From contig DF236972.1 in NCBI GenBank assembly GCA_000708835.1, positions 264,498-328,497 of the forward strand: DNA of 64,000 bases, read 5' to 3'. Shown here piece by piece: positions 12,401 through 24,400 of the stretch. Numbering within the stretch: position 1 is the stretch's first letter; each line of letters opens with the position of its first letter. The notes beneath the pieces are model-generated. The model did not search any database. It was not told the DNA's origin and was given only the letters and a program-made list of their open reading frames with translations. The position numbers and the translations under genes are program-made. The stretch comes from Klebsormidium nitens (Eukaryota; Streptophyta; Klebsormidiophyceae; Klebsormidiales; Klebsormidiaceae).

Positions 12401-15400
12401 TTGACAAGAGCGCCGAGCAGACGCTTTGTGCGCGCGCACCTGTGGGGAAGACGGTGGATAGCGCTCCAGAGATCTGCGCGCCCACGTCCGCCGGGCAGAA
12501 CTGGAGCTGGCCGGAGTACTGGGAGTCTCGATACCCGCGGTTGTACAGATCACCGCCCTTCACAAACAAATACAAATTTAGCGTTGCTTCTCCGAGCAAT
12601 GTCCGACCAGGAACTTCAGCTTCTCAATTGTAAAGTTGGGAGAATTGCAGGGCTCCCCTTTCAGAAGGAGCGCGTAAAGCTCGAAAGATGTCCCCAGAGC
12701 CAAAATCAGTCGACGATGGAGAACCGTTCTTCCAGTATCTGCGAGGTGTTCCACCGGTTTCTGAATAACGTCCTTTTGCTTCAAGGAACACGTTGCAAAG
12801 CCGCTTCATGAAACTCAAGCAGATCCGATTCGTCCAACGTGCTTCTTTTCCACAGACGTGGCAAATGAGGTGAATTTTTCGATACCAGTCGACTTATGCT
12901 ACCTTGATTTCCAAGATCCAAAACGAAGGGTTTGAACCTCACGGTGCTGGCGTTGTTGTTCAAAAACTGCGTATATGTAGAGTTGACGGTACTCGTGTGG
13001 TCCACGTGAATTGCGCCTGCGATTGGACAACAGAAGCAATTTAAGATCGGTAAAACCCTCAAGGAAGTTCACTGAGAAAATAGGGTGACGGATGGATGTC
13101 CACAACTTCAACCATTCCAGATTCGACCTCCTTCCAGAAAGATAACGGTGACGCTAGCCCTAAGAGCATGGCGAGACGACAGCTAGATTGACTCGATGCT
13201 GGCAAGACTACATCTTGAGAAGCTTGCTAGGTTCGAGTATCCGGCGGGAATCCATTTTGAGCCGTTTGCTTTGCGCGACGCCGATAGGCGTCGCTAGGGC
13301 TTTTGATTGCAAGGCTAATTCGACGCTTAACTCAGGGTGCAAGGTGCCAGGATACGATCGCTTGGGGGTCGCTTATCCAGATGCTAGTTAGAAAGCTCGC
13401 CGCTCGTTGCGGCTAGCGTCGGAGAATGAGAAGGAAATGAAGAAGCTCACCGCCGCTGTCAAGCGCAGAGTTGTCCTGGAAAGAGCAGCCCACGAAGCTG
13501 GACCCCGACTGCTGATCAAGAATGATGGCGCCCCCGGATTGCTACAAACAGGAAGAAGCAGTCATTTGGTGGAGCTCAGTCGGTTCTCACACATACAGAG
13601 CGCAAGCACTCTGCCAATATGGACCAACAGCTTGCCGGTAAGAAAAAGTGGGAATCGCGATTCGTGGTTTTGCCAAACCTTCAACGTGCTACTTTGTCAA
13701 ACAGTTCGCGCAACTGTGACGGTTGTCCGCGGCATGGAGATCGATACCCCCGGGACTTGGACCTTCAGACTCGACAATCTTTTCAGAATAGAGTCACTCC
13801 CCAACAAGTCGTAGTTTACCAGACTTCCAAGGGACGGTTTGGTTAGCAGGATTATTGAATCACTTTGGCGAAATTGTCAAGCGCTTCACGGAAATGCAAG
13901 CGCAGATTGAAGGTTTTGTGCGGTTGTGGGCTCACGTTAGCGGCGTTGCCTACAAACTGGGTCTGCTGGAAGGTCGTGGTTCCGTGCACGTACACAGCAC
14001 CCCCGGAATCCTGTGACGGCGGAATGTGTTGGTCAAGGTCAAGTTGAAGATTCGATCCCAGATTTTGCTTGAACATTTATCAGTAATCACCCAGACAGCA
14101 CTCTCATAGTTAAAAGGAAGGGGGTAAGCTCGAGTTCCACGATCGCGCGCCTTTGACGGTGCAGGCCGTTCTACATAAGATAGGTACATGTTCATCCACC
14201 TCTTATGATTCGACCAGAGACAGCAACCATACCAAGTACATACTCGTTGCAAACGGACAGCAAAAGCGATACCAGATGGCACTGCAAAACCCTCCCCCTT
14301 TCGTTCACCTATGCTACCAGTATTCAAATCTCAAACTTGAGTTTTGCCGGTCAAGAAGGGCCGACTGCGAATCAGCAGTGACAAGCTGGGGTTTGAAACA
14401 GGTTGAAACACCCACCATGGCAGTGTTATTGACGAAAACGCAGTCAGAGAAGTCGCCGTTGCCGTTGTTGATGAACACTGCTGCCCCAGAGGCCTGCCAA
14501 AGGCAATTGTGCATCCAGCTTAAGAGCGAGGAGAAAATGCTCGGATGCAACCACTGAACGACCCGCCGTTTGAGATGAGATCGTAGTAAGGCGGGGCTAA
14601 ATTTGCTCCACGAGATTGAACGGGTATCTTAATGATCAGACTGGAAAAGCAGCACCTTAATGGTCATGCGCAGTTGAATTTGGGGTATATTTATCCATCT
14701 GTACAAGAATCGTGTAAAAAGGAAACGTTTCCGCAACCTTTATGAGCGGGAAGATTGTATTCAAGCAGCGCTCATAGCAGTCTCTTTAATTTATGTGATC
14801 ATGATTCTAACGAGCTCTAGCGTTCCTCCTCGAGAGCTTGCCTCAAATATGACTGGCCGCACACTCGTCACCTTCCAATGGAACCGCATTTGTTTCACAA
14901 GCGCAAGAGAGAGATTCCAAGAGCCTTACTCCAGCGTTGTTGTTGGAAAACACCACGTTGCTGAAGCTTCCGGATCCGCCTGCCGTAATGACCACAGCAC
15001 CGCCGTCAATCGCCCCGGCCTAATCAAGGGGGAAGGAGAATTTGGAATGAGTACTTCAGGATTGAAAAGGGCGCCCATTGCCGTGCGGATACCTTAGCAG
15101 ATGCTGACCGCGATTGATGAGCGTCGGAGAAAACCCTGAGGCGAAGATTTGCAGCAGATTTTAAAACTGGTTCATTCCAAGCGCCATCAAAAAAGCACCG
15201 ATCCACGCCAAACCACACACACGAAACAGCAATGATTAGATTTAATCAAATCAGTGCTGGACGATCCCCAAACTTAGCTACACTCATTTACAACACAGCG
15301 ACAATGTCGGAAGACGCATCCAAGTCTCAACCTTGATGCAATTCACACGGACCGTAAGCTCCCTAGAGCAAAAGTTTGACACGTCGACTCACCGCCCCAG

Positions 15401-18400
15401 TCAACTCCAACCCAGACAGGTTGATGCTCCCATTCACAACCGTGATGATGTTGAAAAGACCCGCCCCCGAGATTTGCGGGTTCCCGCTTCCGGTCAACGC
15501 CAGCGCATTGTCCGAAGAGCCGTTTCCGTTCGGAGTCCGCGGCGGAAGCGAAGGGGACGGAGCGGAAGGCGAGGGGGACGGGCTTGCTGACGTCTTCGGA
15601 GAGGGGCTGGCGCTCGTGGGGGGAGAAGCGGACGGCTGAGATGACGTCGAGGGTGACGGCTGCGCCGACGTAGAGGGTGAAGGCTGCGCTGACGTCGATG
15701 GCGACGGCTGTGCTGACGTTGAGGGTAACGGCTGTGCTGACGTTGAGGGTGACGGCTGTGCTGACGTCGAGGGGGATGCTTGTGCTGACGTCGAAGGGGA
15801 TGGTTGGGCTGACGTCGAAGCTGACGGTTGCGCTGACGTCGAAGCTGACGGCTGCGCTGACGTCGAAGCTGACGGTTGCGCTGACGTCGAAGCTGACGGC
15901 TGAGGGGACGCCGAGACGGAGGGTTGTGCTGACGAGGAAGCTGACGGCTGGGGTGACGTCGAAGCTGACGCCTGGGGTGACGTGGACGGCTGTGCTGACG
16001 TGGAGGGGGAGACAGAAGGAGAGGCGCCCGCGCTTTGAGACGGTTGGGGGGAGCTCGAAGGGGAGGGAGAGGAGGAGGGAACCGGAGATGCTGACGTGGA
16101 TGCTGACGGGGATGCTGACGAAGATGCTGACGCCAATGCTGACGGAGATGCTGACGGGAATGCTGACGGGGATGCTGACGTCGACGGCGAGGGCTCCGGG
16201 CTCTGAGACGGTTCAGGGGAGGAAGAAGCGGAGGCGGCAGGGGATGACGACGCGGCAGGCGAGGGGGACGCTGACGTGGCGGGTGAGGAGGACGCTGACG
16301 CAGCAGGTGACGTCGACACCGACGGTTCCGGGGAAGCGCTCGGCGACGGTTGTGAAGAGGCGGAGGGGGCGGGGGAAGACGAAGGGGAGGGTTTCGCAGG
16401 GGGGGGGAGCGCGTATGGACTGGGTGAGGGCTGGCGGCACGGGGGGGTCATGTACTTGCCGGTGATGTTGATAAAGGTTGCGATGGGCGGTAACGGTCCG
16501 CTGAGCTGGATGTCGCACACAATTACGATGTGGGTCGCGGTGCCGAGGGCGGCGCGCAGCTCGGACTCGTGGCAAACTGCAGGGAGGGAAGAGCGATCAG
16601 ACCTGGTTCTGGAGACTTCGTGCGATGATCGAATAATAGCATTACGAAAAGTCGTTCGAGAAGACAGAAATCAGGATTCAGGTATGGCGGAGGAATGGTC
16701 TGAGGAAGAGGTGATTTTGCATAGGTAGACCGCTCAAGGTCAGGCAGCCTTTTAGCTGAAAATGGATAAGCAGGTGAAGAAAGTGGGACGCCCAGAAGCA
16801 GCCTGTGGTACGCGGAGCAGGATGCGCTTCCACGGCACTTTGAGTCGTACGCATCACAAACCGCTACGTCAAGTTCACAGGACTGTTTTGAAGGGCAGCC
16901 CTGTGAGTCTGTCACGAGGGAGCTCATGCAGACCATTCCAAGCACGAAGTGCGGTCGGATGGAGTATTCTAGGATTTGATCTGGCCACAGCAAACGGAAA
17001 AGCGAGCGGAAAACGGGTCAAGAGCCAAACGCCTCGAAGCAATCAGACCTTCGCTCGAAGGGGAAGGATCCTGAATACTGTCTACTGCCCAACGCCGACG
17101 GTATGGATACAAAGAAGACTTTCAAAACTTCCATGTTCGTGTCAGATGCCACCATTGTAAGCCTACTCACCGTAATACACGCCATCATCGCACGGGCTGA
17201 TGGCCGGGGGACACGTGCCCCCCGAGCAACCCGGGCGCTCCATGCAGGCAGTCCGCCACTGGCACAAACTCGCCCCGGTTGAGAGGTCCGTGATCCGCCC
17301 ACAGACATCGGGGGATCCCCCGGCGACGCACGGGTTGTTGGCGTAATGGCAGTAAGCGTAGCTGTCGTCCCAGGCACACGGCCCGGTGGAAAGGCACGCG
17401 TTCCTGGTGGTGACGCCATGGCAGGGGTCTGCGGGGGCAAGGATGACGTCAGCGGAGAAGAAGGTGACGTCAGGGGAAAGGAGAGCGACCGTCAGCACGG
17501 AGACGCTCGTTAAGGAAGCGTAGCTGTTGTTTCAGGAACAGGGCCCAGTGGAAAGGCACGCGTTCTTGGTGGTGACACCGTGGCAGGGGTCTGCGCGAGC
17601 TTTGGATGGTGTCAGCGGCGTGGATCGTGATGTCAGCGAAGGAAGGATTTTTGGTGTAGAGCAGGTGGCGTCAGCTTCGTGGCAAGTCAAAGCTGATGAG
17701 GGCATTCACTCCAGTGCAGCAGCCGTTGTCTTTCTTGCCAGTTCGAGGAAAACCTTTTCCAAGGTTACACAGCCTTTCCATGAAGAAGGATATAGAGGCA
17801 AGTCTGTTGAGCGCCGCAGATCCGGTTAGACGGAAGAAAAGGGTGGGCGTAGTCCGTGTGACAGCTGTCGCATCAGTCAGGAGTCTTTCCGCAACGCCTT
17901 CTCATTGACAAACGGAATCCTGGACTTGGAGAATGATATTCAACTTCCGCGCTTTTCCTCCCACCCATTCTGACCACGCTTCATGCGTAGCCCTGGGCGT
18001 CGTCCAAAAGACCTTCAAATCTCGCGACTGTATCTCCGATTGAGGAAGCCAAAACTCCTTCCTAGAAACGTTTCGCCTCACCGGTTTTGATCTCGCACGA
18101 GTCGTCGAAAACGCACTGCGGCGACCGCGCGACGCAGTCCGCCTCGTTCTGCGGGCCGCAGCAGATGTCCCCCGGCTTGCACCCGCTGTTGTAGCAGGAT
18201 CCGGACGCGCGGCACAGCGGAAACGGACCGGAAGCCAGGTTCGCGCACACGCGCGCGTCGGAGTTCGCCACGGAGCACGGGTTGGAAACTGCACGCGCAG
18301 GGAAATACAGATTAGCGAAATACCGGTATGTTCTACTTGAGAGAGTTTCATTTCCGCACGCGCAGAGGAGATTTTACGTTGGTAGAGGCATGTCAGTCGG

Positions 18401-21400
18401 CCGCAGTTGCTTGCTGAGCGACTAGATCGCCCTGAGACTCCCGATTTGCTGGACAAAGCCTTGCAAAAGCTACTTAATCGGCGACACAGAAGCCGGGTTC
18501 GGTGTTTGAAAGTCTCCGGGACGCACTTGTGTGAGGTTCCCTCAAACGTCCGCGGACAAAGAAAAAGCATCAAGCGGAATAGAGTCTGTAGAATAATGCG
18601 CGTGCAAAAACCAAATGGATGTCAAACGAGCAACTGCAGAGGGACCAACGACGGTCCAGCCAAAGAAGCGTTGAGGACAACGGACCTCGGATCACGTCAT
18701 AAAAATCACAATATCTCTGCCGTTGAACCAGCCTTCGTGCACTAGCAATCATAGCTAAGCCCTCGTCATACGAACTTGAGTATTTTTTTGAAATACTGGC
18801 GTTCTTTCTTTTCCAAGCCAAGCTGCGCATCTTTCAGGGGGTAAGAAGTCACACGGGGTTCTCACTTGAATAGCAACCCCCTGCCACGGTTCCGTTCCCC
18901 CGCAGATCCGCCAGCCAGTGGCACGACGGAGCGAGCGCGCACGCGCTATCATCTAGTAAGTCCCAGCAAGGATCTGCAAGACGGGAGTCGCTCGTCAGGT
19001 GACACGTGTCCAATGTTCTCGAGCTGAAGTGTCGATTTTTGCATCAGCAGTTTGCACCCAGCTCGATCTGGAAGATTCAATCTTATCAGTGCGTCCAATG
19101 AGCAAAACGTCGATCATTGGATCGATTCGTGATAAGCATTTGTGCGGAGTATCTCGCGCGTCGAACCAAAGTGTAGAACATTCTTCTATATGCTAACACC
19201 TCGACGCGTGGCGTTGCCTTCATCGGAAAAACTTCTGGAGTTGAGCCCTCACAGACGGAGTACAGACTTCTCTAAGTTGCCTCCAAACCACGAGAGACAT
19301 GATTCTCTTGTTTAGTGACGACTACTGAGCCCATGTAATACATGTGGGCCGCCGCAGGTCGCACAGGAGAATCAAAAGCTACTGTAACCTGGAGCGCTCC
19401 CGGAAAAAACACTTCCAAACGACGCTTCTGGCACTTTTGACTCTCAGATCCAAGAGTTGCGACTTATCTTGGGAACAAACCGCGACTCACCCCACCGCAG
19501 GTTGCACTGAGGCGCCCACGAGCACTGCGTTCCCGCAGCCGCACAGTCCACTTGATTGTGCTGGTAACAGCACTGATCGTGCGGGTCGCAGTGGTCGAAG
19601 ATACAGTGGCCCGCCACGTGGCACAGCGGCTCGCCCGTAAACCCGTCGACGATCGCGGTGCATACGTCAGGGTCGTCGTCACCCAGGCGGCACGCGTTGT
19701 TGCCGGTGAAGCAGTGGCCGGCGTGCGAGCCATTGATCGGGGAGCCTTCCCAGAGACACGTGGCAATGGCGGAGCAGTCGGCTTTGGTTTTCCAGTTGGC
19801 GCAAAAGTCTGCAAAACCCACGAGAGGTGATTCATGCTGCAAACCAGTCGAGTTTGGGCTTGTTCAAAACGAAGCACTGCCCGCGTGGGATTTGGGGGGC
19901 CTCGTGAGGAGGCCTGCTTCGTCTGCGTCTCTCCTTTCCAAGTTTTCTTAAGGAACATGTGCAGAAAATCAAGGTCGCAGGACTCTACAGGTTTCAGCGG
20001 ACTGAGGCAATCAATTGTGTCAAGAATCCTTGCAGTCTGCCTGCGTCACGTGGATTGGCAGAAGCCGAGGAACGGACACGAAGCAGTACTGTTTCTCAAA
20101 TCTGTCGCCGGCCTTGCTCGGCGTTCCTGGAACAGGTTGAAAAGGCTTCGAAGCTTTCACCAGATCGTTGACTTTCACGAGATGAAGGAAGTGAATAGGC
20201 CTGCGGAGAGGAGCCTCCAAAAATCGTAAAAGCCAACGCAAGGCCAACATAGCGTATCACACGCGCTACGCAAAGGGCATGCTCACCGTATCGCAGGCTG
20301 CAGTACGTCTCCCACACGCACGCGTCCTCCGCATTACACTCCGTTGGCGCGCTGAGGGGGCAACACGTGTCGTCATCCTGGCAGGTCGTCTCGCTACAGC
20401 TGCCCTCGTAGCGGCAGAGCCGCGTCCCGAGCGCGTCCGTAATGTTGTTGCACGCGCGCTCGTTGGCGTTTCCGTCCCAGCACGGGCTGACCGCTGCGAG
20501 AAGAAGGATGACGTCAGCATTTCCAAGAGCTGATGTCAGCTTCGAGAGAGATCTTTCAGGAAGTCTCCGTGGTCTTGTTACAGCGCGCTTGATCATCGAA
20601 GATGTTGCACACGCGCTCGTTGTCGTTCTCGTCTTCAGCAGGGGCTGACGGCTGCGAGAAGGGGGATGAAGTCAGCATTGCCAAGGCTGGCCAAAAGCTG
20701 TCGTCAGCTTCGAGAGCGAATCAATCATATCCTGTGACATTGATGCACGCGTGCTCGTTGATGTTTCCGTCCCAGCAGGGGCTGACGGCTGCGAGGAGGG
20801 GGATGACGTGAGCATCTCCGACGGTGGCAAAAAGTGACGTCAGCATCCGGAATCAGGAACTTGATCGAGTCTTGAGGTCTTCTCCCAGCGCGCCTGATAT
20901 CGCTGCCCACTCTACAGGGACTGAAGGCAAGCGAGAGAAGAATGATACCAGCACCAGGAAGAGAAAGATCTGGAACTGGTATTGAAACTCTGAGCGTTGA
21001 GCTCGCTCCTGTAACGTTGCTACACTAAAGTGCGCGGCTCCTGGCAGGACTGACGGCCGCAATGCGGAAAGCGTCAGCATTGAGCAACGAGGGTTGCAGG
21101 TCATAAGTGACTTGGAATGAAAGTTGACATGGTGGGCGGAAAGTACGTCATGCCTTCTTTGTGCCACACCTGAAGGGCCCGACGGCAGAACGACATTGCT
21201 GATACTCGAACAAGAAAGCCCGTCGAAATGTGATTCAGGAACGCTGACTGGCGATGTCAAGCGGTGAACCAATGCAGACAGAGAATTCACGGCACCTCGT
21301 TTCGAGAATCTGTACAGATATGATTTTTCGTTGCTCAAGAAACACTCTTGGTGTTACAAACAACTGTTCCTTTTTGCTGCAAAGGGCGATTCGATAACGA

Positions 21401-24400
21401 ATGCATTTCGAAAACAGGCGAATTGTCTCAAAAGGTCAGCGGAATGGATGAGGAACAGACTCGGGCACCCTAAACTCGCACCCAAGATGTTGCACGGCCA
21501 GTCTGCATTTCATGAGGTGCAAAATTTACGGGAATCGACGATACACCATACTCCCCGCCTTTGTGGTAGACATCGAACACTCCGTCGAAAACAACATCTT
21601 GGGTGCGAGGTTAAGGGGCCCGAGAGAGGGACTCACTGCTCATGCAATCGCCGCCCCCGCCCGCTAGCGGCCGCCAAGAGCACCCCTCCAAAGCAACGCA
21701 CTCCGGCCGGCTGAACGACCCTAGCCAGCACGGATCTGCAGCAAACGACAAAGTCGGAGGTTTATGTCCCTTTCAGTTCATCATGTTGTGGGTTGTCTTC
21801 ACTCGTCAAGGGCTCAATTGGGACTCGTAGTCTTGGTACTGAGGCTTCTTGATTGGTTCCCGTAGTCGCTGTGGATCGATTCCGCTGGACACAAAGTGTG
21901 ATCGATTCAAAACTATACTGCTCTGTCAATCTTGTTTGTAGACAGCCGGATCTGAGCGACGAAAGGCGACTCTCGCCGATATATGTTGAAGAGGCGGTTC
22001 CTTATCAGGTCTCTCATAAGTCGAATAATGGAGCACATTCGTCAGTGCCGTTGCTTTGTAGTTGCATGCTAAAAGTAAGCCCTCACCAATGATCAGCTCG
22101 CAGTACGGGTTCCAGTCACAGCTCCCCCTGGCTGTACACGTGTCCTCATCGTGGACGCCGCAGCACTTGTCCCCCTCGTAGCATTCGTCGTGGTTGCACG
22201 CCCCCTGAGACCGGCACATCTGGCGCCCGGTGGACGGATCAACCAGGGCGTTGCACTGAGCCGGGTCGTCCAACTCCAAAGGGCAAACCGCGGACACTGC
22301 AGAGACGAGGATTTAAAGTCGTTTAGGTCTTCTGATTTGTTAGGTAGATTTATTGTAAAGGAATGAAGGGGAGAAGGAGGAGACAAAGCGATTGAGCACC
22401 GTGGATCAACCAGGGCGTTGCACTGGGCCAGGTCGTCCAGCTCGAGCGGGCAAATCGGAGACACTACAGAGGCCGGAGATTGAGATCAAGATTCCGCCTA
22501 TTCAAACCGGGGGAGGAGTGGCGATTAAAAGCAGTGAAAGCCAGGGCACTGCGCTAGACAGATTGCAGAGGCCTACACCGCATAAGTCCAAGAATCTAGA
22601 TTTGTTGTCCTGACTCGCTTCTCAACATCTCCCCGGAAATGGATCAGAATGATAAGAAACTTTTTTAGGGTTTTAGGGGTTTAGAATGATGCCGCTGATC
22701 AATAAAAGCATGGCGCGGCAAAAAGACGCCCTTCTCCCTGCTTATCGCGCACCACTTTCTCTATCGGTCGGCAAGAACGAGGCGGTATCACATGCCAGTC
22801 GACCACAGACAAAATAATGCTCTCAACCAATCAATGACGGATACTCGTTACTCGAAAGGGGCCTCCTGCAAAGAGGGCTGAACGAAAAGGTGACGTCAGA
22901 GGACTGCGTGTATCCTCACCGCTCGCGCAGACGCCGCCGAGAGTGGCGTTGACGTGGCTCAGCTGCCAGTGACACGTGGCAGTCTGGGAGCAGCTCGTCC
23001 GGTCGTGGGCCCAGCACGGGTCTGAGAAAGGCAAACGTCAGCGTCTTTTGTAATGTATCTGGCTTACTAGTACTATTAGGTGTTTGCAACGACCTTTTTG
23101 GTTGTTTATATGTGGTTGTTCCAAGTAGCTGGGAGATCGACCGGAAGTGTCTCCTTTGCATTGCTGCCTCCCCAAATGGTCCTGCCTTTCGGACGTTCTG
23201 AAGGGTGTAGACCGGAAGACGTTTTGCTTCCGGCGAATCAAGCAGTGGAAATACGAGCGAGCCATAGCATTCAAAATCGCCGTTGGGCACTCCTAAGTGT
23301 TCTTTCAAAACATCCAAGCTCGCCAGATCTCGCGACACCTATCAGTCCTCTCAGCTAGCCAGGGGATTACTTTTAGCCAAAATATCTCCGGAGATTCAGA
23401 GAACAACGATCGAAACATTTCTCTCACCCCACACTTCGAGGCAGTACGACTTCCAGTAGCACGTCCCGTTCGTCACCGCGTTACACGTGGCGGGCTGATC
23501 GACGGTGCAGCATTCGAAGGCGTGGTTGCACCGGTTACTGTTGCAAAAGTACTCTGAGCGGCACAGCGGCGCGCCGCTGACGTCAGCCACCGCGGCGCAC
23601 GCGGTCGGGTCGCGCCGCTCGATGCCGCACGGATTTGCAACTGCGGGTTAAGCAAACCGTGAAGTTTTGACCCTCACTTGTTCCCGTCTCGTGAGGTCAT
23701 CCAATCAGCCCGACGAGTAAAATGTGACGTCAGAAGCGACACCAGAACATTATAAGCAGCAAGCATCGGAGTCTGACAAGCCTGAACTTTCGTGAACTCA
23801 ACTTTGTTCTCAAAAATACATTCATAACGATAGGTCAATACACAAGTGCACGTCGTCGGTACACAAAAACACGAAGAAAGAACAGAAAATGGAAGATGAA
23901 AAGCTCTGTCAGCATCTTAGCAGGCAGTTGTTAAGCCAACGAGCGAAGGCAACGAATAAAAAAAGGAGTATAATTTGAGGGTCATTCTATAGGAAGCCTT
24001 ACCGTTGAAGCAGTAGCCCGAGTCTGCGCCGTGCCCGGCGCTGTTCCGCCATTGACACCCAATCGTGTTGTCGCACTGGGTCTGGCTCACTACTCCGGCG
24101 CAAGTGTCTGCGAGTGTCAAAGACGCTGACTGCTTCTGTCTGACCCAAAAACGTCAAAGGTTCCTCCGATACTACGTCCAAGTGACGTTTCGGACGTATG
24201 TTCGTGTTTCATGTGCCCGTGCTTTATCAGCGCACTTTGAAGAACGAAGGTTTTGGGACGCGAGAGCTTGGATAAACTCTAGAGACCGGTGGTTTGCGAT
24301 ATTGGGCAGAATCCGAGATTCCTATCAGTGAAGAGCGTTTGCACAGTTGAGGAGAGGCACAGCTCTGAGGATCGGGACGATTTATGTGACCAGAACACGA

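Noticed and set aside
12122-12811. 229-residue plus-strand frame
   Set aside because: It overlaps an intron and the minus-strand exon 12440-12589 of the giant gene. No protein features were seen.
15640-16010. Regularly spaced repeats resembling a CRISPR array
   Set aside because: The 24-bp units are contiguous, with no unique spacers, and encode a Ser/Pro protein tract in a eukaryotic gene.
15677-16465. 262-residue plus-strand frame with repeated LTSKLTVAL
   Set aside because: It is the antisense reading of the coding Ser/Pro minisatellite; the repeat keeps the opposite strand open.
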